DNA of 64,000 nucleotides from positions 1,702,834-1,766,833 of the forward strand of contig NZ_UWPD01000001.1 of assembly GCF_900604965.1 (NCBI RefSeq), written 5' to 3'. Positions 9,001-17,104 of this stretch are shown here, one piece after another (position 1 is the stretch's first letter; every line of letters begins with the position of its first letter). A model generated the notes under the pieces. The model was given only the letters and a program-made list of their open reading frames with translations, was not told where the DNA came from and did no database searches. A program made the position numbers and the translations under genes. The stretch is from Gordonibacter sp. Marseille-P4307. GTDB lineage: Bacteria > Actinomycetota > Coriobacteriia > Coriobacteriales > Eggerthellaceae.

Positions 9001-9423
9001 CTCCGATCGGGCCTCGATGGCCTCGCCCGCCCGCGAGAAGACGTTGCGCTCGGGCGCGTCGGCCAGGGCGGCCTTCGTCTCCTGGATCTTCGAGTTGAGC
9101 TGCGCGATGCGCTGCTCGGTGAGCACTATGTCCGCCTGCAGGTGCGTCCACTGCTCCCCGCTCATGTTCGCCTCGCCGATCTCGCTCTCGGCCTGCTTGA
9201 GGAGCTTCAGCTTGTCGGTGGACGCCTGCAGCTGCTTCTGCAGCGACTTCTGCTGCTCGGCGAGCAGCTTGGCGTTGCCGGGATCGAGCTTGAGGGCCCT
9301 CTGCAGGTTCCTCAGCTCGGCCCCCGTGCCCTTCGCCTGCCGCTTCGCGTCGGAGAGGGCCGCCGACAGCGCGGAGCCGTCGGCGGCCAGCTTGATGGTC
9401 AATCCTTTGTAAACGTCTGACAT
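6046..9423 (-). CDS. Tape measure protein
   Basis: The protein has 1125 aa. The N-terminus is a long coiled coil (about 20-130) rich in Gln, Leu and Ala. Residues about 170-480 match the TP901-type tape-measure core ('ALGAQLGFAIDELDGFARVA', 'SIVELGNNMATTEGRISDM'). A hydrophobic stretch near residues 560-590 ('GLAGLGVAAVVAVLAVAY') is the usual membrane-active segment. A C-terminal Gly/Ser-rich tail follows. It sets tail length and helps DNA entry. It starts 2 bases after the frameshifted chaperone ORF. Confidence 0.95.
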   Translation of the reverse strand: MSDVYKGLTIKLAADGSALSAALSDAKRQAKGTGAELRNLQRALKLDPGNAKLLAEQQKSLQKQLQASTDKLKLLKQAESEIGEANMSGEQWTHLQADIVLTEQRIAQLNSKIQETKAALADAPERNVFSRAGEAIEARSEQFEAAGKRISSVGSALTRTLTPAIVGAGGASVAAAVKIDTALTGVRKTVNGTEGQYRALKASAVEFSKVNAVSADQVLDIQALGAQLGFAIDELDGFARVASGLDIATDMDAETAATNMAQFANITGMAHDQIENYASSIVELGNNMATTEGRISDMSMRTAAAGKQIGLSQPQILGWSAAMASLGIEAEAGGTAFSNFVSSIDASVSSGGESLEAFAKVAGMSSDQFAASWRQSSSDTLQALLKGLSGADNMTLALQGMGVEGVRQSDVLKRLAGNTDLVSKALGHANDGWREGKALSAEVANRNDSLAAKLEMLKNRLVAMADEFGAPLADALLDVVEQAAPLIKQIEAGARAFSEMSGDEQRAVLQTLALAAALGPTLKVVGDGVGKVGKFGAAVKTFGNVVSGAEKATLGFKAGLAGLGVAAVVAVLAVAYSEWQNYNRAVKEAAEITEGLSNAEGAAASALSETAGSADDVAPRMGAAREAVDDLRSSMLDMARGWKDAWTDLLGTKTELDSYVATLGELQGQSSLTEVEQNRLKQAVEGYNKITGDSISITDAANGKLADSEGNAIKSTDAIKKNADAWYENARAQAYQSQVSDLMKEQVKAQDAMTKAQQEYNAAYDSYWKTAPGDRTVAQENTLRSSKKALDEAKGSYDGITGSIKTYSAMASVASQNTLAVINANSDLSAKLADAELSAASLSNGLSAMGVSAEQAGKLSTEQMVGLANQIKEMDALKIDPKTFTVGDDGTIADALGRVWDLDAKTIDGKHFTVNDDGTISVEGTDIDHLDAKQVAEKPFAVTDNGTAGKAAAKVADVHARKIGNKQFAISVLDRATSAIEGIRSRLASLSGASVNIGAHAAGGVSPSRISMIPMHADGGIVTRATMTSAGIVGEDGAEALLHGPSGSAIVPLTNRTYVRPFARAVADEMPQAAPVDTSGIERRLDAISEQIGSAEVLIDGKAAGRIIAPIVDERLGAEKEAMAR

Positions 9424-9425
9424 CG

Positions 9426-9713
9426 CTATCCCATCAGCCTGTCTATGTCTTCCTGGGTCGCCTTCCTGACGGTCGGCCCCTCCCTGCGGGCCTCCGCGAA
9501 CGACTCCGCGAGGACATCCCCGTAGACCACGTAGTCCGCCCAGCTCATGCGGCGCACCTCCTCGATCGAGAAGCCCAGCCGCCTAAGCGCCATGACGGCG
9601 CGGTGGCCGTCGAAGCCGTCCGAGCGCCGCGCCGATGCGCCTGCGGGCGCGCCGCAGCGCGCCGCCTCGGGCCTGCGAGCCGGGAAAGAACTCCGCGACG
9701 ATCGCGGACGAGA
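9426..9713 (-). CDS. Tail assembly chaperone, frameshifted extension (T part)
   Basis: This frame has no convincing start of its own. It is open from the stop at 9714-9716 to the TAG at 9426-9428, just before the tape measure. Its last 55 residues ('VMALRRLGFSIEEVRRMSW', then 'ADYVVYGD') look like the C-terminus of the long form of siphovirus tail chaperones. Reaching it from the upstream ORF needs a net +1 (or -2) shift. A plausible slip site is TTT-CCC-G at 9681-9687. Comparable G/GT-type shifts are known in siphophages; the exact site here is inferred. Confidence 0.6.
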   Translation of the reverse strand, partial: SRPRSSRSSFPARRPEAARCGAPAGASARRSDGFDGHRAVMALRRLGFSIEEVRRMSWADYVVYGDVLAESFAEARREGPTVRKATQEDIDRLMG

Positions 9714-9987
9714 TCACGGACGCCACGTCCCCCGCTCCCTGTTTCCCAAGGTCGAAGTCCGGCCAGCCTTCGGCGCACCATTCCTCGAACGGAGGCGCGC
9801 CGCCGTCCGCCGCCGCGCACATCGCCCAGGCGAACTCCAGGTAGTCGGAAACGTCGATGCGCTCCTTGGACTGGGCCGCCGCCACGGCGGAGAGGAAGTC
9901 CCCGCCGTGCGACCTCGACCAGACCACGAGCGTGTAGGGGCCGCCGACCATGGCAAGCTCGCGGCCCCATATCCGTTCGCGCCGCAC
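9583..9987 (-). CDS. Tail assembly chaperone, short form (G part)
   Basis: The protein has 134 aa. It begins 'RRERIWGRELAMVGGPYTL' and continues with a helical acidic region ('DYLEFAWAMCAAADGG'), a typical tail-chaperone N-terminus. The last about 35 residues are very Arg-rich, unlike a real C-terminus. This supports ribosomes leaving the frame near 9685 to make the longer product ending at 9426. The GTG at 9987 follows the tail-tube gene by one base; an internal ATG at 9951 is the alternative. The product coats the tape measure before tube assembly. Confidence 0.78.
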   Translation of the reverse strand: MRRERIWGRELAMVGGPYTLVVWSRSHGGDFLSAVAAAQSKERIDVSDYLEFAWAMCAAADGGAPPFEEWCAEGWPDFDLGKQGAGDVASVISSAIVAEFFPGSQARGGALRRARRRIGAALGRLRRPPRRHGA

Positions 9988-9988
9988 C

Positions 9989-10567
9989 CTACGACTCTGA
10001 TGCGGTCTTGGCCTTGGGGGCGGGCACCTTCGTGAAGAAGGTCGTCCAGTCGGCGTCCTCCTTGTGGACGACCATCTTCGGCGTGGTCACGCCCGTGTCG
10101 GCGAAGCGCTTGTTGAGCATGGAGATGTCCGCGCTCTCGGTCTGGACTTCGACGTCGCCCTCTGCCGTCTTGTTCTCCGACTTGGGGCGGGCGGCCACCA
10201 CGTCGAAGTAGCAGATGCCCCGCTCGGACACGTCGCCTTCGACCTGCGCGAGCAGCGCGAAGTGCTCGGGCTTGCCGTTTGCGTCCTCAACGTAGTGCCC
10301 GCTCGCGTCGATGTAGTCGCCGAGCATCCGCGCGCGCACCGCCTCGGGGAACAGAGCCAGCTCGAGCGAGCCCTTGTATCCGTCCTTCTTGTTGACGACG
10401 TAGTAAGTCGTGTTATCGGCGTAGAACACCTTCTCGCCGCCCTCGGGGTCTGCGGTGAGCTGCACCGCGCCCGGGACGTGGATCGGGGCGTCGTAGCCGT
10501 CGCCCTTCGCGAACGCGACGTGCACGTTGGAAAGGCCGTACTGGACCTTGTTCTGGTTCGCTGCCAT
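9989..10567 (-). CDS. Major tail (tube) protein
   Basis: The protein has 192 aa. It starts 'MAANQNKVQYGLSNVHVAF', a common opening of phi13-type major tail proteins, and contains 'GSLELALFPEAVRARMLG' and strand-rich segments that form the tube barrel. The start at 10567 has AAGGAGAAG upstream. It lies between the connector genes and the tail chaperone, the canonical place. A GC hairpin at 10593-10617 just upstream may separate its expression from the connector genes, suiting its high copy number. Confidence 0.9.
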   Translation of the reverse strand: MAANQNKVQYGLSNVHVAFAKGDGYDAPIHVPGAVQLTADPEGGEKVFYADNTTYYVVNKKDGYKGSLELALFPEAVRARMLGDYIDASGHYVEDANGKPEHFALLAQVEGDVSERGICYFDVVAARPKSENKTAEGDVEVQTESADISMLNKRFADTGVTTPKMVVHKEDADWTTFFTKVPAPKAKTASES

Positions 10568-10592
10568 CCTGTCTTCTCCTTCTGAAAATGGG

Positions 10593-10617
10593 AGGGCCGC
10601 CCCGTGCGGGCGGCCCT
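10593..10617 (-). terminator. GC hairpin upstream of the major tail gene
   Basis: AGGGCCGCC pairs with GGCGGCCCT around a short loop. On the minus strand the sequence downstream is CCCATTTTC, a weak T-run. It sits 25 bp before the tail-tube start. It may be an attenuator, a processing site or an mRNA-stabilising structure. Confidence 0.5.
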
Positions 10618-10650
10618 CGGCTGCATTGGTTTCTTCGCTGCGTCTCGCCG

Positions 10651-11016
10651 CTAGACCGACATGCGGCGGGCGAGCTCGGCCATGCCGCGCTCGGCGGCGG
10701 GCTCGATGTGCGGATGGGCCGGTGCGGGGGCGGGGCCCCCGTGGCCCTTCTCGAGCAGGTGCGTGAGGCCCGGCTTCTTGCGGTTCTTGACGACGGCGAC
10801 CGTCGATCCGCTGTGCGGCCTCTTCACCTGGACGCCCCACCCGGCTGCGTACTCGCCGGTTTTCTTCGGCGAGGTCTGCTTTAATTCGTCGGCGGTTAGC
10901 TTCGCCGCCGCTCTGACGTCCCTCTCGGTCGCCTTCCGGACGTCGTCCATGTATTCGGAGAACACGATCTCGAGAGCGTCGCCGAGGTCGCTGATCCCGA
11001 TCTCCCTCTCACTCAT
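10651..11016 (-). CDS. HK97 gp10-like tail-completion protein
   Basis: The protein has 121 aa. The N-terminal helix 'DDVRKATERDVRAAAKLTAD' and the following 'SPKKTGEYAAGWGVQV' are the signature of the gp10-like connector/tail-completion family. A His/Pro-rich turn ('PAPAPAHPHIEPA') precedes the final helix. It overlaps the upstream gene by 8 bases and acts where the tail joins the head connector. Confidence 0.88.
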   Translation of the reverse strand: MSEREIGISDLGDALEIVFSEYMDDVRKATERDVRAAAKLTADELKQTSPKKTGEYAAGWGVQVKRPHSGSTVAVVKNRKKPGLTHLLEKGHGGPAPAPAHPHIEPAAERGMAELARRMSV

Positions 11017-11329
11017 CCGCCAGCCTTATCTCGTAGACCGTCTGGACGAACGCGCCGTCCCGCGCCTCGTATTCGAGCGCGCGGAACCGGATTCCGGCGT
11101 CGTCCAATAGCCGTTCGACGGCGCGGTTGGCCGTCGTCTGCTTGCCCTTCGTGTAGAGGTCGACATCGTATCGGCGGTACCGCTTCAGCGCGCGGTTGTC
11201 CGCGCTGAAGTCCATCGTCATGACCTCGCGGTAGGTTAGGTACGGCATTTTGTGCTCGCCCGTGAAATGGCCGTAGTAGACGCCCATCCCGGTGGCTTCG
11301 AGCAGCTTCTTCAGCCCTTTAGCGTCCAT
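11009..11329 (-). CDS. Head-tail joining / tail terminator-like protein
   Basis: The protein has 106 aa. It starts 'MDAKGLKKLLEATGMGVYYG' and contains 'MPYLTYREVMTMDFSADN', a pattern common in siphovirus tail-terminator or minor-capsid proteins of this size. It is located between the 210-aa connector gene and the gp10-like gene, overlapping both neighbours by a few bases. Function is inferred from position and size. Confidence 0.7.
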   Translation of the reverse strand: MDAKGLKKLLEATGMGVYYGHFTGEHKMPYLTYREVMTMDFSADNRALKRYRRYDVDLYTKGKQTTANRAVERLLDDAGIRFRALEYEARDGAFVQTVYEIRLADE

Positions 11330-11961
11330 CAGCCAAGCTCCCTGATCCCGGTTACCGTCGCCCAGCCCTTCGCCACGCTCACGGCGGAAACGTCGAACGC
11401 CTGCCCGCCGCGCTCGAACCTGCGCTGGTCGCCGTAGTCGATCGCGCGCAGCTTGACCGTGACGGACTTCGGCGTCCTGCGCTGGCCAGCTTCGACGCCC
11501 TTTGAACGGGCGGCCTTCGAATCGTCGCGCGCGAACACGGGCGTTCGCTTCGGTTTGTCGATGAGGTTCCCTATTTCGTCGTATTCCTTAACATCTTCGA
11601 GCAGGACGACCTTCCCGGCGGTGCGCAGCTGCTCCAAAAACAGGTACGCGAACCCCTCGCGGTCGCGGTCGATGTATCCGACCTCGTAAACCCCGTCACC
11701 GATGGCGACGAGCCGGACGTCGATCAGCCCGGTCGCGTTCCTCACCTTGATCTTGCGCTCGAAGGCGAACCCCTCGCCCGAAGCGAACGCCTGGTCTTGC
11801 TGGCGGCTCGATGCGTGGGCGAAGGCGAGAGTCAAGCCGCCCGAACCGGCGACGGCCGGATCCGAGAAGTCCGCGCCGACGGTCGCCCAGTCGCCGTCGG
11901 CATCGACGGAACGGGCGACCCCGTCCACCAGCCGGGGGAACACGGGCCGCCTGCTAAGCAT
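11329..11961 (-). CDS. Phage connector-region protein (head closure position)
   Basis: The protein has 210 aa. It lies where a head-closure (stopper) protein is expected but is about twice the usual length of 100-120 aa. Strand-rich segments ('TGLIDVRLVAIGDGVYEVGY') are followed by a basic central stretch ('DKPKRTPVFARDDSKAARSK'). I do not recognise its family. It overlaps the gp6-like gene by 8 bases and abuts the next gene at one base, so it is cotranslated with the connector set. Confidence 0.65.
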   Translation of the reverse strand: MLSRRPVFPRLVDGVARSVDADGDWATVGADFSDPAVAGSGGLTLAFAHASSRQQDQAFASGEGFAFERKIKVRNATGLIDVRLVAIGDGVYEVGYIDRDREGFAYLFLEQLRTAGKVVLLEDVKEYDEIGNLIDKPKRTPVFARDDSKAARSKGVEAGQRRTPKSVTVKLRAIDYGDQRRFERGGQAFDVSAVSVAKGWATVTGIRELG

Positions 11962-12241
11962 CGTGAGCCTCGTGCTTCATGCGCAGGCGCAGGACGTCGG
12001 GCGCGTAGTTCCGCGCGAACTCGTCCGATGCGTCGTTGAAGGCGTAGAAAACGGCCTCCATCAAAAGCCCCAGCTCCTCGCCGCTCTCCAGAACCCCGCT
12101 CTCCGCGTCCACGCCGATGAGGTGGGCGAGTCGGGGGCGGGCGGCTTCGATGGCGTCCTTGACGCGCGCGTCGGTGGTTTCATCGCTCCACGTGATGTTC
12201 AGCTTGCGCTTGGCTTTCGCCAACAGCTCTTCGTCGGTCAT
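11954..12241 (-). CDS. Head-tail connector protein (gp6-like)
   Basis: The protein has 95 aa and is mainly helical. 'MTDEELLAKAKRKLNITWSD' and 'TDARVKDAIEAARPRLAHLI' match the short gp6-like DNA-packaging adaptor proteins that ring the portal. It is the first gene after the capsid gene, its usual place, and starts 18 bases downstream of it. Confidence 0.87.
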   Translation of the reverse strand: MTDEELLAKAKRKLNITWSDETTDARVKDAIEAARPRLAHLIGVDAESGVLESGEELGLLMEAVFYAFNDASDEFARNYAPDVLRLRMKHEAHDA

Positions 12242-12259
12242 TCCGCCCCCCTTCCTCGA

Positions 12260-13459
12260 TTAAGCCGATGCCTTGGTGGACACGGTGCCCTTGACCTTCA
12301 CGGGCACGGCGGCCTCGGCGACGTTGGCGAGGTTGAGCACGGTTGCGGTGGTGTTGTCATACGCCATGCCGGCCGCATAGGTCACGACCTTGAACGCGCG
12401 CTGGTCTTCCAGGAACTTGGCATCGTCGCTGAACTCGATCCCGCGATCCGCGCCGACGAACATCTCGTATTCGTCGAGCAGGGCCAAGATGCCCTCGCCA
12501 TCGGCAACGGCCACGGAGGGGATGACCTCGGTTGCGACCGGGAAGCTGTCGCGGTACACGCCGTCCAATCCCTGGGCGCGGACGCCGGGCATGACCTTCG
12601 TCAGATAGGTGTTGTTGTTCACGATGAGCGCGAGCGACGTTCCGTTGACGATATCGACGGCCTTGTCCTTGCCGCTTTCGTCCTTCATCAGCGTGGCGAC
12701 GGCGGCGCCGTATGCTTTTGCGCCGAAGTCGGCGAGCGCGACGGCCTGCTTCTTGGGATATCCGGTCGAAGAGCTGATGGATACGCCGTTGTGGATATCG
12801 CGGTCGAGGCCGACGGGCTGGCCCTTGATGCCGTTGCCGGAGATCAGGCCGGTCTCGAGGCCGATGGCGATGGCCTCTGAAAGCACGGTGGTCACGTAGC
12901 CGTCGAGCCACACGGGGCCGAGCTTCAGCATGTCCTGGGAAACCAGCGCGAAGCAGGAGAGCTTGCCCTGCTTGATGTCCACGACGTCGAAAGCAGAGGT
13001 GATCTCCTTGGCGATCTCGCCGTTGAGCTCGCCCCAGACTGCTGCCAGGCCCTTGTCGCGGTTGCGCACCCAGCGGGTGAGCGCGGCTGCGGGGACGGCC
13101 TTCACGCGGGCGAGAAGGGGGTGCGCCTTCGAGATGTTGCGCATAACGTCCTCGATGACGGTGATCGGCATGAGGTTGTCGCCCATGGCGGCGAACGCCT
13201 GCTTGGGTTCGACGCTGGTCAGGGCGTCGATGGCGCGCTGGTAGTACGCGGTTTCCTCGCTGGTGAGGGTGCGGAACCCGCGGGCCTGCAGCACGGCGGC
13301 GTCGTTGGCGGCCTGGGCGGCCTTGAACTGCTCGGTCACGTCGGCGGCGATTGCGGCGCCGAACTCCTCGAACGCGCCCGCGCGGTCGGCGCCCTCGGTC
13401 TCGAAGGCCTGGTAGAGCTTCGCGCCCGCCTCGCGGGCCTTGTTGAGCTGGATTGTCAT
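12260..13459 (-). CDS. Major capsid protein (HK97 fold)
   Basis: The protein has 399 aa. The N-terminal about 100 residues are helical and charged, like the scaffolding delta domain. The rest has HK97-type features ('LMPITVIEDVMRNISKAHPL', 'WLDGYVTTVLSEAIAIGLET', 'SGNGIKGQPVGL'). The gene follows the ClpP-type protease, which probably removes the delta domain during maturation. The product forms the icosahedral shell. Confidence 0.95.
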   Translation of the reverse strand: MTIQLNKAREAGAKLYQAFETEGADRAGAFEEFGAAIAADVTEQFKAAQAANDAAVLQARGFRTLTSEETAYYQRAIDALTSVEPKQAFAAMGDNLMPITVIEDVMRNISKAHPLLARVKAVPAAALTRWVRNRDKGLAAVWGELNGEIAKEITSAFDVVDIKQGKLSCFALVSQDMLKLGPVWLDGYVTTVLSEAIAIGLETGLISGNGIKGQPVGLDRDIHNGVSISSSTGYPKKQAVALADFGAKAYGAAVATLMKDESGKDKAVDIVNGTSLALIVNNNTYLTKVMPGVRAQGLDGVYRDSFPVATEVIPSVAVADGEGILALLDEYEMFVGADRGIEFSDDAKFLEDQRAFKVVTYAAGMAYDNTTATVLNLANVAEAAVPVKVKGTVSTKASA

Positions 13460-13474
13460 GTGGTTTCCCTTCGT

Positions 13475-14272
13475 CTAGATTCGGCCGAAGAAATCGGCCA
13501 GTTTCCTGGTTGCGTCGGCGGATCGTCCGCCGTCGGCGGCTTGCGCGGGGTTCCCCCGCAGCGCTTCGACGGCCTGCAGGACCTCGTCAATCTTCGCGCT
13601 GGCCGCTTCGAGGGCGGCTTTCAGGTCGCTTGCGCTGTCCTTCTCCGCGCCGTGAAGCTGCTCGGTCATGTGCCGGACGAGCCTCGTCGCATCGAAGCGC
13701 GCGGACTGCGTCGCCCCGCTGGCCGCAGTCTGCTCGGTTCCCGTCGCGAATCCGTGCTCGACGCAGAACTTGGGCGTGAGCCACGTCTCGTTGTCCATCA
13801 TCCGGGCGATGGTCTCCTCGTCGAGGTCGGTTTCCGCTAGGTAGATCCCCCTCGAAAGCCCGGTGATGGTCTCGAGGTCGTCAGCCGTCTTTCGCAGCGC
13901 GCTCGAATCGCCCGCCGCACGGGTCGATGCGTTGTGGATCATGAGCAGCGACGCCTCGTTCATGATGCGCTCGTCGCCCGCCATGAAGACGACCGACGCG
14001 ATAGAGCAGGCGAATCCGTCGCAAACGGTTCTGATCTTCGCCTTGTGCGCTTTCAGCGCGTTGTAGATCGCCACGCCCTCGGCGACCTCGCCGCCGTAGC
14101 TGTTGATTCTCACGATGATGCTCTCAACCGTGTCCGGCAGCGCCGCGAGGCGCTGGGAGAGCCCCCAGCTCGAAACGTCGGATTCCTCCCATGGATACGA
14201 GCAGATGTCGCCGTAGATGACGATCTCCGCGCTGGTCGGCCCTTCGACCATCTGGAAGAAGCGTTTAGCCAT
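13475..14272 (-). CDS. Head maturation protease (ClpP/S14 family)
   Basis: The protein has 265 aa. The ClpP-type core occupies residues 15-190: 'INSYGGEVAEGVAIYNAL', nucleophile Ser in 'ACSIASVVFMAG', and catalytic His in 'LLMIHNAST'. The C-terminal 70 residues are an Ala/Glu coiled coil ('DLKAALEAASAKIDEVLQ'), probably a scaffold part. It processes the capsid precursor. Its ATG shares a base with the portal stop (TAATG), so translation is coupled. Confidence 0.93.
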   Translation of the reverse strand: MAKRFFQMVEGPTSAEIVIYGDICSYPWEESDVSSWGLSQRLAALPDTVESIIVRINSYGGEVAEGVAIYNALKAHKAKIRTVCDGFACSIASVVFMAGDERIMNEASLLMIHNASTRAAGDSSALRKTADDLETITGLSRGIYLAETDLDEETIARMMDNETWLTPKFCVEHGFATGTEQTAASGATQSARFDATRLVRHMTEQLHGAEKDSASDLKAALEAASAKIDEVLQAVEALRGNPAQAADGGRSADATRKLADFFGRI

Positions 14273-15429
14273 TAGTTTTCACCCCCTTCGGCGAATCCCT
14301 CGCCCGCGGGCGAGTAGTTGCGTGTCATGTAATGCCGTTTCGACCACTCTTCGCCGAGAGGGTCGAGGCCGAGGAATGTCATGACCTGGTCGGGCGACAT
14401 GAGCGAGCTGCTGATGAGCTTTTCGGCGTCCTGCGCCGCGTCGAGCAGATCGACGTGCTTCACGTGCGAGAGGTCGATAGAGAACCTGTCGCCGCGCCTC
14501 CATCCGTCGAAGCCGAACACCTTCGCGGTCAGCTCGTGCTCCATCATCGAGGCGACGGGGGCGACGGCGTAGGAGAGGAACGACTGGTGCACCTGGCCGA
14601 AGTTGTTAACGTTTCCGTAGAGCATGGAGACGGGCATCTTCATCACGGTGGCAACCGCCTCGAAGCAGTCCTTGCGGAGGGCGACGAAATCCGCGCTCGT
14701 CCGCTTGGCGGCCGTGGACTTGTCGAACTCGACGAGCTCGCGGCCCTTGAACTCCGGAAGGACGGCGTTCCGACCATCGAAGAACGCGCGGAGGTTCTTC
14801 CCCGCCCATTCTTCGTACTTTCGCCGCTCTTCCTCGCTTCCTCCCTGAGCCGTCTCGATGCGCATCTTGTATCTTCGACCGGCGTCGAACACGAACGAAT
14901 CCGAAGCGGCCGCGACGAGCTGCGCGTACTGCGCCCCCATCGACTGGACGAGCCCGTGGATGTCGGGGTCGCCCATCTCGAACACGAACAGGTCGGAGGA
15001 GCCGAACGGGCCGGGGAGGTTGGCGTTTCTAACGCGCAGGTTCGTATAGACGTCGGAACCGAGGGGAACGGGCTTCGACGGCTTCGCGGGCTCGGCGCGG
15101 TACAGGCGGCCGCCTTGCGGAACGACGATGGCGGAACCGCTTGCGAACATGTCCATGACCGCGTCGGATATGAGCTTGTTCGCGGTTTCGTTCGCGTTCG
15201 GCGCGACCGTCCAAAGATACGACCACTCATCGCCGATAGATAACTTGCCGTTTCGGTAGACCCTGAAATCGGCCTTCGAGATGGCGGCGGAAACGTAGCC
15301 CACCGCGATCTTGAAAGCGACCATATGCGTCGCCGCCGTGGTCGCCTGCAGGGCGATCGCATCGGCGGGGCCGTCGCCGCCGATGCGCCTCCCCAACCAG
15401 TCGTACAGTGTTTGGCTGATGATTCCCAA
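14272..15429 (-). CDS. Portal protein (HK97 gp3-like)
   Basis: The protein has 385 aa. It has the usual portal features: an early 'VAFKIAVGYVSAAISKADF', a central helical stem, and 'FEAVATVMKMPVSMLYG' followed by 'FLSYAVAPVASMMEHEL'. It forms the dodecameric ring at the packaging vertex. It is flanked by the large terminase (10-base gap) and the protease, the canonical order. Confidence 0.93.
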   Translation of the reverse strand: MGIISQTLYDWLGRRIGGDGPADAIALQATTAATHMVAFKIAVGYVSAAISKADFRVYRNGKLSIGDEWSYLWTVAPNANETANKLISDAVMDMFASGSAIVVPQGGRLYRAEPAKPSKPVPLGSDVYTNLRVRNANLPGPFGSSDLFVFEMGDPDIHGLVQSMGAQYAQLVAAASDSFVFDAGRRYKMRIETAQGGSEEERRKYEEWAGKNLRAFFDGRNAVLPEFKGRELVEFDKSTAAKRTSADFVALRKDCFEAVATVMKMPVSMLYGNVNNFGQVHQSFLSYAVAPVASMMEHELTAKVFGFDGWRRGDRFSIDLSHVKHVDLLDAAQDAEKLISSSLMSPDQVMTFLGLDPLGEEWSKRHYMTRNYSPAGEGFAEGGEN

Positions 15430-15439
15430 TGTCAGCTCC

Positions 15440-17104
15440 TTAGTAGGTGAGCACGTCGGCCCATTCCGTGGGCGCGTATTCCGGGATTTTGTCGTTTATT
15501 GCCATGGCGGCGACGAACGCCATGAAGCCGTCCGTCTTGCGGCCCTTCGGCTCGATCTTGCCGTACTTGAAGTTGTTGTTCGGGGCGGGTTCGAGCTTCG
15601 CGTTGTTGGTGAACCAGCGCATCGCGGGGTCGTCGCCCCACGCGATCGAGCGCGTCACGAACGCGGAGTTGACGACCGGCTGGATCCTCATCACGTCCGA
15701 CGGTCGGACGAGGTAAACGGTTTTCTCCTTCGCGGAGAATCCGACGTTCTCCAATTGCCGCTGGAACATCGTGTAACGGTAATCGTCGATCGCCACGCAC
15801 TGGACGTTGAACTCGAGCGACTGCCGGAAAACCCACCGCGTGACGAAATCGGGGTTGATCTCGACGTCGTCCACGATGGTGATCAGGCCGCGTTCCTCCC
15901 AATCCTCCAGCGGCGCCTTGATCGCCCCGCGATGCTTCGAGTTCGTGCAGAACCACGAATGGTGCCGCGCGTAGAACATCCCGTCTTTGCGGAACAGGAT
16001 CACCGCCGAGACGAAGTCGGTCGTCCGAGCGAAGTCGATACCTACGACGCACGGCATGCCGGAAAGCTCCGGCAGCCGCCGGTTGGTCGCCAGGATGTCG
16101 TCCCAGCTGGCGACTTCCAGCTCGACGCGGCCGACCGGGAAGTTCATGCGCTTCGTCATGAAATCGGGGTTCGCAATCGGGTTGAGCTTGTAATCCTCGT
16201 ACTCGCCCCGGATCTCGTCCAGCAGGTCGGGGTTGAACCGCAGATGCGGGTTGGCCTTGTGCCAGTTGCGCTCGTCGGCTATCTCGTCAGCCGAATCGAT
16301 GCAGCACATGAACGGGAGCATGCCGTTGTCCGGCTGCCCGCCGTTCAGGATCGCCCGCGCCCTCTTCTTCAGGTCGTCGATAACACCGTCCCTGATGTTT
16401 CCGTCGGTCGTGCAGTACAGGATGCGCGGGTGCGGCTTCTTGCCCAAACCCGTCTTGAAAACGCCGATGTTGCGCTGGTCTGGGTAGGCGTGAACCTCGT
16501 CGAAGACAACGCAACCGGATCTAAGTCCGTCTTTGCTGTCCGGGTTCTTGGTGTAGAACGCGACCTCGGATTTCGTCGCGACGTTCTGGATGACGGTGCC
16601 CGTCCAGCGGTACGCCTTGCTCAGCTTGTTGCCGGGCTTCTCCAGAACGTCTTCCTTCAGCTCCTTGAAGCTGGTCATCGCCTGCGCCTCGGTTGTGGCG
16701 CAGATATCGACGTTGTAGCGCTCGATGCCGTTGCCCTTCGAGGTCAGACAGAAGCAGCAGAACGTGATGAACCCGTTCTTACCGGAACCGCGACCCAGGT
16801 AGCAGAACAGCTCTCTGAAGCGCGGCCGCCCATCCTCCCTGTAGGTGCATAGCCACAGCGCGACGAGGAACCTCTCCCAATCGTCCAGCTGGAACGGAAA
16901 GAACCGCTGATAGCCTAGATACGTGGCCAGCCGCTCTTTATCAACGAACAGCTTTTCGGTTCGGAACACGAGCCGAACGAACGCGGCCAGCAGCTTCTGG
17001 TCGTTGCCTGCGACGTACCTGCCCGTTTCGACGGCCCGGAGCCACGCGGTGATCTCCGGTACGTCGATTCGCTTATGGATTCGCGGCCTAAACGTCGCTG
17101 ACAT
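15440..17104 (-). CDS. Terminase large subunit
   Basis: The protein has 554 aa. The N-terminal ATPase has a P-loop 'CYLGRGSGKNGF' and Walker B 'SGCVVFDEVHAY'. The C-terminal RNase H-like nuclease has 'VVGIDFARTTDFVSAV' with its metal-binding Asp. It packages DNA and cuts it at the ends. It overlaps the small-subunit gene by 17 bases. Confidence 0.96.
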   Translation of the reverse strand: MSATFRPRIHKRIDVPEITAWLRAVETGRYVAGNDQKLLAAFVRLVFRTEKLFVDKERLATYLGYQRFFPFQLDDWERFLVALWLCTYREDGRPRFRELFCYLGRGSGKNGFITFCCFCLTSKGNGIERYNVDICATTEAQAMTSFKELKEDVLEKPGNKLSKAYRWTGTVIQNVATKSEVAFYTKNPDSKDGLRSGCVVFDEVHAYPDQRNIGVFKTGLGKKPHPRILYCTTDGNIRDGVIDDLKKRARAILNGGQPDNGMLPFMCCIDSADEIADERNWHKANPHLRFNPDLLDEIRGEYEDYKLNPIANPDFMTKRMNFPVGRVELEVASWDDILATNRRLPELSGMPCVVGIDFARTTDFVSAVILFRKDGMFYARHHSWFCTNSKHRGAIKAPLEDWEERGLITIVDDVEINPDFVTRWVFRQSLEFNVQCVAIDDYRYTMFQRQLENVGFSAKEKTVYLVRPSDVMRIQPVVNSAFVTRSIAWGDDPAMRWFTNNAKLEPAPNNNFKYGKIEPKGRKTDGFMAFVAAMAINDKIPEYAPTEWADVLTY

